Shown here: piece after piece, positions 49,399 to 56,356 of the stretch | Layout: each line of letters begins with the position of its first letter | Numbering within the stretch: position 1 is the stretch's first letter | DNA from: Sulfuricaulis sp. | GTDB lineage: Bacteria; Pseudomonadota; Gammaproteobacteria; Acidiferrobacterales; Sulfurifustaceae | Assembly: GCF_024653915.1 (NCBI RefSeq) | Contig: NZ_JANLGY010000008.1 | Coordinates: 1-56,356, forward strand | Direction of reading: 5' to 3' | DNA: 56,356 bases | Notes under the pieces: generated by a model | Told to the model about the DNA's origin: nothing | The model's input: only the letters and a program-made list of their open reading frames with translations | Databases searched by the model: none | Position numbers and translations under genes: made by a program

Positions 49399-49630
49399 GT
49401 TAGCTCCTCTTGCTGGATGTGGTGAACAGGATTCCCGAAAAGCCTTTGCTGCCGATACAAAATGGCGCGCTTGAAAAAAACAAGACGCGTCGCAGGTTTT
49501 ATACAAGTGTAGAAATGGCTTGTCAAGAAAGATATGCGCGGCGCGGATTATCGAAATGACGCGCCGTGATACCCGGAGACAGTAAATACCTCTCCCCCCG
49601 ATTGAGGGAAGTTAGCGCCGTCCAACCCGG

Positions 49631-52063
49631 TCAGTGCGTACGGGCTGGGTTGGCAGAATCGTGCGGCTCGGGAGGCTTGGCAGCCTCCGCAAGTTTCGAT
49701 TCATCCAGAGGCTCTGGCAAGCGCTCAAGCGCCGCTTCCAGCACCTGATCAATCCACCGCACCGGACGGATATCAAGGTTGTCACGGATGTTCTTCGGGA
49801 TCTCGGTGAGGTCCTTGCGGTTCTCCTCCGGGATCAGCACTACTTTCAGGTTGCCGCGATGCGCTGCGAGCAGCTTTTCCTTAAGCCCGCCGATGGGCAG
49901 AACCTCACCGCGCAGCGTAATCTCGCCCGTCATGGCGACTTCCGCGCGAACCGGAATCTTGGTCAACGCCGAGACCATGGCCGTGCACATGGCGATGCCC
50001 GCGCTCGGACCGTCCTTGGGCGTGGCCCCTTCAGGCACGTGTACGTGAAAATCATGCTTCTGGTAGAAATCCGGCATGATGCCGAGCTTGGTGGCGCGAG
50101 CGCGTACCACGCTCATGGCGGCCTGAATGGATTCCTGCATGACATCGCCAAGTTTGCCGGTAATGGTCAATTTGCCTTTGCCGGGCACGATGGTGGCTTC
50201 AATGGTGAGCAGTTCACCCCCCACCTCGGTCCACGCCAGGCCCGTCACCTGGCCGATCTGATTGCTCTGCTCGGCAGTGCCGTAGCGGAAACGTTGCACA
50301 CCCAGATATTTTTCCAGGCTCTTGGGCGTAACAGAAATCGTCTTTTCCGACTTGACCTTGTTGAGCAGCAATTCCTTGGTCACTTTGCGACAAATTTTGG
50401 AAATTTCGCGCTCAAGATTGCGTACGCCCGCTTCCCGGGTGTAATAACGCACGATGTCACGGACACTTTTTTCAGACAGGTGCAACTCGTTTTCCTTGAG
50501 CCCGTTATTTTTAAATTGCTTGGGAACCAGGTAACGCATGGCAATATTCACCTTCTCATCTTCGGTATAACCCGAGAGGCGGATAACCTCCATACGATCC
50601 AGCAACGGGGGCGGAATATTCAGTGTGTTGGCGGTGGCGACGAACATGACATCCGACAAGTCATAATCGACCTCGAGATAATGGTCGCTGAAGGCATGGT
50701 TCTGCTCCGGGTCGAGCACTTCCAGCAACGCGGATGACGGATCGCCACGGAAATCCATGGCCATCTTGTCCACCTCATCCAGCATGAACAAAGGATTGCG
50801 CACCTTCATCTTGGACAGGTTCTGAATGATCTTGCCCGGCAGCGAGCCGATATAGGTACGGCGATGGCCACGGATTTCAGCCTCGTCACGCACACCGCCC
50901 AGCGACATGCGCACGAATTTCCGGTTCGTGGCGCGTGCGATGGATTGGCCCAGCGAGGTCTTACCGACACCCGGTGGTCCCACCAGACACAGAATTGGGC
51001 CCTTGAGCTTGACCACACGCTGTTGCACGGCGAGGTATTCGAGGATGCGTTCCTTGACCTTCTCCAGGCCGTAGTGATCGGCTTCCAGGATTTCTTCAGC
51101 CTTCGTTAGGTCCTTCTGGATCTTGCTGCGCTTTTTCCACGGCACGTTCACGAGCCAGTCGATGTAGTTGCGCACGACGGTGGCCTCGGCTGACATCGGC
51201 GACATCATCTTGAGTTTCTTCAGTTCGGATTCGGCTTTTTCGCGCGCCTCCTTGCTCATGCCTGCTTTCACAATCTTCTTCGCCAGCTCTTCGACCTCGT
51301 TCGGACCCTCTTCGAGCTCACCCAGCTCCTTCTGGATTGCTTTCATCTGCTCGTTCAAATAATACTCACGCTGACTCTTTTCCATCTGACGCTTGACGCG
51401 ACCACGGATGCGCTTCTCAACCTGAAGCAGGTCAATCTCGCTCTCGAGCACGCCGAGAATTTTTTCCAGGCGCTCACGAACGTCCTGAACTTCGAGAATC
51501 TGCTGTTTGTCTTCGATCTTGAGAGACAGGTGCGCCGCCACCGTGTCAGCCAGACGGCCCGGATCATCAATACCCGCCAGCGAAGTGAGAATCTCGGGAG
51601 GAATTTTCATGTTGAGTTTGACGTACTGGTCAAACTCATTCAGGACGGAACGCGTCAGCGCCTCGCCTTCCTTGTCCGTCAGCGGCAAGGCCTCGAGCAT
51701 GGCCACCTGCGCGGAGAAATGGTCTTCCGTTTCCAGATATTTTTGTAACACGGCACGACGCTCGCCCTCGACCAACACTTTGACGGTGCCGTCCGGCAAC
51801 TTCAGCAACTGGAGAATGCTGGCGATGGTCCCGATGGTATGAATATTTTCTGTCGTCGGATCGTCATCCGAAGCGCTCTTCTGCGCCACCAGCATGATTT
51901 GTTTGCCCGACTCCATGGCTTGCTCAAGGGCGCGTATGGATTTACGCCGGCCCACGAACAAGGGGATAACCATGTGCGGAAACACGACGACGTCGCGCAA
52001 CGGAAGCACGGGGATGTTCGCCTCAGATCCTGGAACTATCACGGCTTGTTTGGTTTCTGGCAT
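49631..52063 (-). CDS. lon: ATP-dependent protease Lon
   Basis: A homohexameric AAA+ protease of about 810 residues that degrades misfolded and regulatory proteins. It has the N-terminal substrate domain ([23 protein letters not shown]), Walker A GPPGVGKT, Walker B FMLDEVDK and the protease Ser-Lys dyad in [11 protein letters not shown] and the later Lys. I chose the ATG at 52063: an upstream TTG at 52129 lies in a probable heat-shock promoter and adds residues absent from family members. Confidence 0.95.
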   Translation of the reverse strand: MPETKQAVIVPGSEANIPVLPLRDVVVFPHMVIPLFVGRRKSIRALEQAMESGKQIMLVAQKSASDDDPTTENIHTIGTIASILQLLKLPDGTVKVLVEGERRAVLQKYLETEDHFSAQVAMLEALPLTDKEGEALTRSVLNEFDQYVKLNMKIPPEILTSLAGIDDPGRLADTVAAHLSLKIEDKQQILEVQDVRERLEKILGVLESEIDLLQVEKRIRGRVKRQMEKSQREYYLNEQMKAIQKELGELEEGPNEVEELAKKIVKAGMSKEAREKAESELKKLKMMSPMSAEATVVRNYIDWLVNVPWKKRSKIQKDLTKAEEILEADHYGLEKVKERILEYLAVQQRVVKLKGPILCLVGPPGVGKTSLGQSIARATNRKFVRMSLGGVRDEAEIRGHRRTYIGSLPGKIIQNLSKMKVRNPLFMLDEVDKMAMDFRGDPSSALLEVLDPEQNHAFSDHYLEVDYDLSDVMFVATANTLNIPPPLLDRMEVIRLSGYTEDEKVNIAMRYLVPKQFKNNGLKENELHLSEKSVRDIVRYYTREAGVRNLEREISKICRKVTKELLLNKVKSEKTISVTPKSLEKYLGVQRFRYGTAEQSNQIGQVTGLAWTEVGGELLTIEATIVPGKGKLTITGKLGDVMQESIQAAMSVVRARATKLGIMPDFYQKHDFHVHVPEGATPKDGPSAGIAMCTAMVSALTKIPVRAEVAMTGEITLRGEVLPIGGLKEKLLAAHRGNLKVVLIPEENRKDLTEIPKNIRDNLDIRPVRWIDQVLEAALERLPEPLDESKLAEAAKPPEPHDSANPARTH

Positions 52064-52102
52064 TTGCGCCTGCAATCGTTTGTGTGAATGGGTTTCTTCA
52101 AG

Positions 52103-52129
52103 TTTGGGGGCTAAATGCCCTGATTTCAA
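52103..52129 (-). promoter_or_regulatory. possible sigma-32 promoter of lon
   Basis: On the minus strand TTGAAA (52129-52124) is followed after 13 bases by CCCCCAAA (52110-52103). This resembles the heat-shock consensus CTTGAA-N13/14-CCCCAT. It places the transcript start about 30 bases before the lon ATG. Confidence 0.4.
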
Positions 52130-52216
52130 TGATTCCCCGAAGATTTATTTGGAGAAATCCGCCTGTTTCGTTCACACATGCGACGAGTGGCCTATATGGC
52201 CATACAAACAGCGACT

Positions 52217-52250
52217 GAAAAAAAGAAACCCCGCATTTGGCGGGGCTCTT
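52217..52250 (-). terminator. terminator between clpX and lon
   Basis: Stem CCCCGC-ATTTG-GCGGGG (52229-52245), with a long T-rich run next on the minus strand. It should end the clpP-clpX transcript and isolate lon. Confidence 0.88.
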
Positions 52251-52271
52251 TATGTGGAATTGATGCGCCAC

Positions 52272-53573
52272 TTACTGATTTACCGATGCCCGTCGCTTGT
52301 CCTGTTCATCGTTTTCGGCGTAGATCACCAGTGGCTTGCTGCCCTCCGTGATGACGCCGGCTTCGATGACCACTTTTTTCACATTCTCGGTGGAAGGCAG
52401 ATCAAACATGACGTCCAGAAGGGCGCGCTCGAGAATAGAGCGCAAGCCGCGCGCGCCGGTTTTGCGCTCCATGGCGCGCTGGGCCACCGCCAGCAGCGCG
52501 TCCTCGCGAATCTCGAGCTCTACTCCTTCCAGCTTGAGGAGCTTGTGGTATTGCTTGGCCAGGGCATTCTTGGGTTCCGTCAAAATCTGGATCAGCGCCC
52601 GTTCGTCAAGTTCTTCCAGTGTGGCCACCACCGGTAGTCGTCCGACGAATTCCGGAATCAGGCCGTATTTGATGAGATCTTCCGGTTCCACCAAGCGCAG
52701 GATTTCTCCGGTTTTTTTGGCGTTCTCTTTGCTGCGAATCTCGGCATGAAAGCCAATTCCGGTTCGCTCACTGCGGCTTTGAATAACTTTTTCCAGCCCC
52801 GAGAACGCGCCACCGCAAATGAACAGGATATTGCGCGTATCTACCTGCAGGAATTCCTGCTGTGGGTGCTTGCGGCCGCCTTGAGGCGGAACCGAGGCAA
52901 TCGTGCCCTCGATCAGCTTGAGCAATGCCTGCTGCACGCCCTCACCCGATACGTCGCGGGTAATCGAGGGATTTTCCGACTTGCGTGAAATTTTGTCGAT
53001 TTCGTCGATATAAACAATACCCTTCTGTGCTTTCTCAACATCGTAGTCGCACTTCTGAAGGAGTTTCTGAATGATGTTTTCGACGTCCTCGCCGACATAA
53101 CCCGCTTCGGTCAATGTGGTGGCATCGGCAATCGTAAACGGCACATTGAGCAAGCGCGCCAGAGTTTCAGCGAGCAGCGTCTTGCCCGAACCTGTCGGTC
53201 CGATGAGCAGGATGTTGCTCTTCGAAAGCTCGACCTCGCCGATCTTGCCTTCGTTCTCAATACGTTTGTAGTGGTTGTATACCGCGACCGACAATACCTT
53301 CTTGGCATCGATCTGTCCGATCACGTACTCGTCGAGAATCTGATTAATCTCGTGCGGGGTGGGAAATTTCTTCTTCGCGTTGGCGGCGTTTTTCTCTTCC
53401 TGAACTTCTTCGCGAATGATGTCGTTGCACAGCTCGACGCACTCATCGCAAACGAATACGGAGGGACCGGCAATCAGCTTGCGCACCTCATGCTGACTCT
53501 TGCCGCAGAACGAGCAGTACAAGAGCTTTTCGCCCTTGCCATCGCCCCTGCCCGTGTGGTTGTTGTCAGCCAT
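52272..53573 (-). CDS. clpX: ClpX ATPase, specificity subunit of ClpXP
   Basis: A 433-residue AAA+ unfoldase that feeds substrates to ClpP. It has an N-terminal zinc finger ([12 protein letters not shown] ... [10 protein letters not shown]), Walker A GPTGSGKT, Walker [10 protein letters not shown], and a ClpP-contact loop in the RTGIGFHAE area. It lies 141 bases after clpP on the same strand and ends at a terminator. Confidence 0.97.
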   Translation of the reverse strand: MADNNHTGRGDGKGEKLLYCSFCGKSQHEVRKLIAGPSVFVCDECVELCNDIIREEVQEEKNAANAKKKFPTPHEINQILDEYVIGQIDAKKVLSVAVYNHYKRIENEGKIGEVELSKSNILLIGPTGSGKTLLAETLARLLNVPFTIADATTLTEAGYVGEDVENIIQKLLQKCDYDVEKAQKGIVYIDEIDKISRKSENPSITRDVSGEGVQQALLKLIEGTIASVPPQGGRKHPQQEFLQVDTRNILFICGGAFSGLEKVIQSRSERTGIGFHAEIRSKENAKKTGEILRLVEPEDLIKYGLIPEFVGRLPVVATLEELDERALIQILTEPKNALAKQYHKLLKLEGVELEIREDALLAVAQRAMERKTGARGLRSILERALLDVMFDLPSTENVKKVVIEAGVITEGSKPLVIYAENDEQDKRRASVNQ

Positions 53574-53714
53574 CCTTAAACCTCACTTTCGATTAAGGAC
53601 CTTATTGCCGCAAAGAATGCGGGTTTCCGCCCTCATATGCAAGCAATAATCACCTGCTTTACCGACACTCTACCTTAGATTTATAGCATATCCCTCGGAA
53701 AGTGCACCTGTTTT

Positions 53715-54344
53715 TTAACTGCGCTTTTCGATAACCGAGTCAATCAGGCCAAAACCCTTGGCCTCCTCGCCATCCATGAAATTATCGCGGTCGGTATCCT
53801 CCTTGATTTGATCCATGGGGCGCCCGGTATGTCTGACCATGATCTGATTCAGCCGTTCGCGCACACGCAATATCTCTCGTGCATGGATGTCGAAATCCGT
53901 CGCCTGGCCCTGAAAACCACCCATGGGCTGATGCACCATCATGCGCGAATGCGGCAAGGCGAATCGTTTGCCCTTGGCGCCACCGGTAAGAATAAGCGCT
54001 CCCATGCTCGCTGCCTGACCGATACACACGGTACTGACATCCGGCTTGATGAATTGCATGGTGTCGTAAATGGCCAACCCCGCATTCACCGCGCCCCCCG
54101 GCGAGTTGATATAAAGATGTATGTCCTTGTCGGGATTCTCGGATTCGAGAAACAGCAATTGCGCCACCACCAGATTCGCCATGTGATCTTCGACGGGGCC
54201 GACAAGAAACACCACGCGTTCTTTGAGCATCCGCGAGTAAATATCGTACGCGCGCTCGCCACGACCCGTGGTCTCGATGACCATGGGGACCAGGCCCAAG
54301 GCCAAGGGATTTAGCGCACCACCAAGCTGTCCGGTATCTTTCAT
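53715..54344 (-). CDS. clpP: ATP-dependent Clp protease proteolytic subunit
   Basis: A 209-residue serine protease forming the ClpP tetradecamer. Catalytic Ser lies in [11 protein letters not shown], His in [14 protein letters not shown], and Asp in [21 protein letters not shown]. Length matches the family. It follows tig by about 50 bases and precedes clpX, the standard order. Confidence 0.97.
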   Translation of the reverse strand: MKDTGQLGGALNPLALGLVPMVIETTGRGERAYDIYSRMLKERVVFLVGPVEDHMANLVVAQLLFLESENPDKDIHLYINSPGGAVNAGLAIYDTMQFIKPDVSTVCIGQAASMGALILTGGAKGKRFALPHSRMMVHQPMGGFQGQATDFDIHAREILRVRERLNQIMVRHTGRPMDQIKEDTDRDNFMDGEEAKGFGLIDSVIEKRS

Positions 54345-54391
54345 TATCTAGTTCCTTCCATTGTCAGCATTCTTTAGAGTATATGACCGAT

Positions 54392-55681
54392 CTATTGAAC
54401 AAGGGTCTCAATCTTCAATAGCTCCTGAAAACTCACTGGCTTTTCACTGATTTGTGCAGAAACAAGGAGGTCTTCAACCACCTTCTCCTCCATGACCAGG
54501 CCTTCGATTTCACTCAGTCTTTCCGGTTTTTCATAATGCCACTGAATGAACTCTTGGGGAGACTCATAATCAGCCGCCATTTCCTCAAGCCGCGCGCGCA
54601 CTCTCGCCGGATCGGGAACAAGCCCGCGGTTGCGAATGAATTCACTCAGGATAAGCCCCAGTGCCACGCGGCTGCGAGCCCGCTTTTCATAGGCAGTCTC
54701 ATCCCCTGCATTCAATCCGTTCGACACATCACTGGTCTTCAGGCGCTGAATCTCGGCATCGAGCAGGCTACGGGGCACTTCTACCGGATTCGCGTCCAGC
54801 AGCGACTTGAGCGCCCGTGCCCTCACGATGGCGCGGGAACGACCATTCGCTTCACGTTCGAGATTGGATTTCACGTCGGATCTTAACGTATCAATACTTG
54901 AGTCTTTTACGCCCAGATCCCGGGCAAGTGCCTCATTCAGCTCCGGCAACACCGCCTCGGTGACAGCGCTGATCTTCACGTCGAAATCTGCTGTTTTACC
55001 TGCCAGCGGGGAATGTCTGTAGTCCGATGGAAACTTGACCGAGATATGGCGCGTGTCACTCATTTTGGCGCCAACCAGGCCCTGCTCCATGTCCTCAAGC
55101 AGCGTTCCGCTGCCGAGCACCACCTGAAAGACATTGGCCTTGCCGCCATCAAAATCCTTGCCGTCGATACGACCGACGAAATCAATGGTGAGCCGATCGC
55201 CCAGATTGGCCGCGCGCTCAACCGGCTTCCAGTCGGCGCGCTGTTTACGAATGGTCTCCAGCGTGCGGCTCACGTCGTCTTCGCCCACCGTTACCACTGG
55301 ACGTTCGATACGCACTCCCGTCAGGTCGAGGCGCTTTACCTCCGGGAAAATTTCAAATTCCACGGTGTACTCAAGCTGCTCGCCCCGTACGAACGGCTTA
55401 CGTTGCAGCTTCGGATCTCCGGCTGGGCGCAACCCCTGGCTCCCAATGGCCTCGTATAACGTGGTTTGAACCAGTTCTCCGGCCACTTCGTCTATCAATC
55501 TCCCGCCATATTGAGCCTCGACCATTTTGAGAGGCACTTTGCCTGGGCGAAAGCCGGGTATCTTCACCTGCTTTGACAAGCGCTGAAGCCTGGCATTGAA
55601 TTCTTTCTCTACCTGATCCGCCGGCACGGCGACTTTCAAACGCCTCCCGAGCGTACCGATAGTTTCAACCGAAACTTGCAT
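54392..55681 (-). CDS. tig: trigger factor (ribosome-associated chaperone)
   Basis: A 429-residue chaperone and prolyl isomerase that meets nascent chains at the ribosome exit. It shows the ribosome-binding signature KIPGFRPGKVP near residue 40, the FKBP domain (LGDRLTIDFVGRIDGKDFDGGKA) and a helical C-terminal part. It heads the tig-clpP-clpX-lon block. Length is typical (E. coli 432). Confidence 0.96.
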   Translation of the reverse strand: MQVSVETIGTLGRRLKVAVPADQVEKEFNARLQRLSKQVKIPGFRPGKVPLKMVEAQYGGRLIDEVAGELVQTTLYEAIGSQGLRPAGDPKLQRKPFVRGEQLEYTVEFEIFPEVKRLDLTGVRIERPVVTVGEDDVSRTLETIRKQRADWKPVERAANLGDRLTIDFVGRIDGKDFDGGKANVFQVVLGSGTLLEDMEQGLVGAKMSDTRHISVKFPSDYRHSPLAGKTADFDVKISAVTEAVLPELNEALARDLGVKDSSIDTLRSDVKSNLEREANGRSRAIVRARALKSLLDANPVEVPRSLLDAEIQRLKTSDVSNGLNAGDETAYEKRARSRVALGLILSEFIRNRGLVPDPARVRARLEEMAADYESPQEFIQWHYEKPERLSEIEGLVMEEKVVEDLLVSAQISEKPVSFQELLKIETLVQ

Positions 55682-55800
55682 TGGAAAACCCCACGATCAT
55701 TGAATAATAAAATATTGAACCAGCTGTATTTTGGAGGGGAATCATACCGATTTGCCGCGGGCAGGCCAACAAAATGCGTATTTCGGGCAAAAAAACGAGG

Positions 55801-55885
55801 TGGTGCGAATGGAGAGACTCGAACTCCCACGGGTTACCCCACTGGAACCTAAATCCAGCGCGTCTACCAGTTCCGCCACATTCGC
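55801..55885 (-). tRNA. tRNA-Leu (UAG anticodon)
   Basis: An 85-base class II tRNA with a long variable arm, encoded CCA and anticodon loop ATTTAGG. It lies upstream of tig on the same strand. Confidence 0.96.
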
Positions 55886-56026
55886 AGTAATACCGGGCAC
55901 AGTATAGCGCCAAGCTGCCTGACTCTGGCCAGACAGGCCTCGCCGTAAGACCAAGGGATGAAGGGAGGCGGCATCGCCGGGAGTGAAGTGATCTTCACGC
56001 CTAAAAACACCCAGTGGTGCAAAAAA

Positions 56027-56102
<76 letters not shown>

Positions 56103-56161
56103 AAATTTCAACTTACGTGCATGCCATCCATGACGAGACATCAAACCGATTCTACGCCCCG

Positions 56162-56252
56162 GCCCAGACATCCATGTCTGGGCGCTCGCCGGGACGAAGA
56201 CACGTTAAGTGTCTTCGTCTGTTTCCGGCTCGCCCAACTGAGCTAACGGCCC
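56162..56252 (-). repeat. truncated tRNA-Lys copy with two perfect hairpins
   Basis: On the minus strand the first 19 bases of tRNA-Lys (GGGCCGTTAGCTCAGTTGG) recur at 56252-56234 and then diverge. They are followed by two perfect hairpins: GACGAAGACAC/GTGTCTTCGTC (56193-56219) and GCCCAGACAT/ATGTCTGGGC (56162-56183). The fragment cannot fold as a tRNA. It lies between tRNA-His and the intact tRNA-Lys. Confidence 0.8.
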
Positions 56253-56263
56253 GGGTCAAAAAA

Positions 56264-56341
56264 TGGGGTGAGCGATGGGATTCGAACCCACGACAACCGG
56301 AATCACAATCCGGGACTCTAACCAGCTGAGCTACGCCCACC
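56264..56341 (-). tRNA. tRNA-His (GUG anticodon)
   Basis: A 78-base cloverleaf including the extra 5' G that pairs with the discriminator C. It has an encoded CCA and anticodon loop ATTGTGA. It ends the window, upstream of the truncated tRNA-Lys copy. Confidence 0.96.
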
Positions 56342-56356
56342 ATAACTGATGATCAA

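Overview
The window looks like chromosomal DNA of a GC-rich gammaproteobacterium. The evidence is a set of gene orders conserved in that class: pncC-recA-recX-alaS-lysC-csrA-tRNA-Ser, mltD-gloB-methyltransferase-rnhA-dnaQ, tig-clpP-clpX-lon-hupB-tRNA-ppiD, and a yejABEF-type operon. A PEP-CTERM surface protein and a TatT-type TRAP transporter suggest an environmental lineage. A purple-sulfur or Acidiferrobacter-like relative is only a guess, because no rRNA is present.

Layout. 1-6.9 kb (minus strand): tRNA-Ser, csrA, lysC, alaS, recX, recA, pncC. 7-9.8 kb: a short structured repeat, then a TSUP anion exporter, an APC permease and pgpA. 9.8-15.5 kb: a DinG/YoaA helicase divergent from a four-gene TRAP operon (TatT, DctP, DctQ, DctM). 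15.5-19.4 kb: a c-di-GMP phosphodiesterase with a degenerate GGDEF domain, tRNA-Glu and tRNA-Ala directly behind gltX, and tRNA-Val. 19.4-22.2 kb: a variable locus with a PEP-CTERM protein, a lone integron gene cassette with its attC site, and a tyrosine-recombinase remnant. 22.2-28.9 kb: a TetR repressor divergent from a complete RND efflux operon, with a perfect 18-bp palindrome between the -35 and -10 boxes of its promoter. 29-32.5 kb: small hypothetical proteins, an ABC-2 exporter and a lipoprotein. 32.6-39.1 kb: the dnaQ/rnhA/methyltransferase/gloB/mltD block, split between dnaQ and rnhA by two AT-rich genes and a highly structured repeat. 39.1-45.9 kb: a Yej-type peptide ABC importer. 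46.1 kb to the end: fabI, ppiD, tRNA-Asp, tRNA-Val, hupB, lon, clpX, clpP, tig, tRNA-Leu, tRNA-Lys and tRNA-His.

Most of the window is housekeeping: recombination repair, amino-acid and tRNA metabolism, envelope synthesis, and the Clp/Lon/trigger factor/PpiD protein-quality network. The accessory signals are the orphan attC cassette at about 20.6-21.66 kb, the low-GC two-gene insertion plus structured element at 33.4-35.4 kb, several dispersed inverted-repeat elements, and a truncated tRNA-Lys copy with two perfect hairpins near the right end. I found no CRISPR array, no intact insertion sequence, and no clear novel defence or metabolic operon. All calls come from reading the sequence without database searches.
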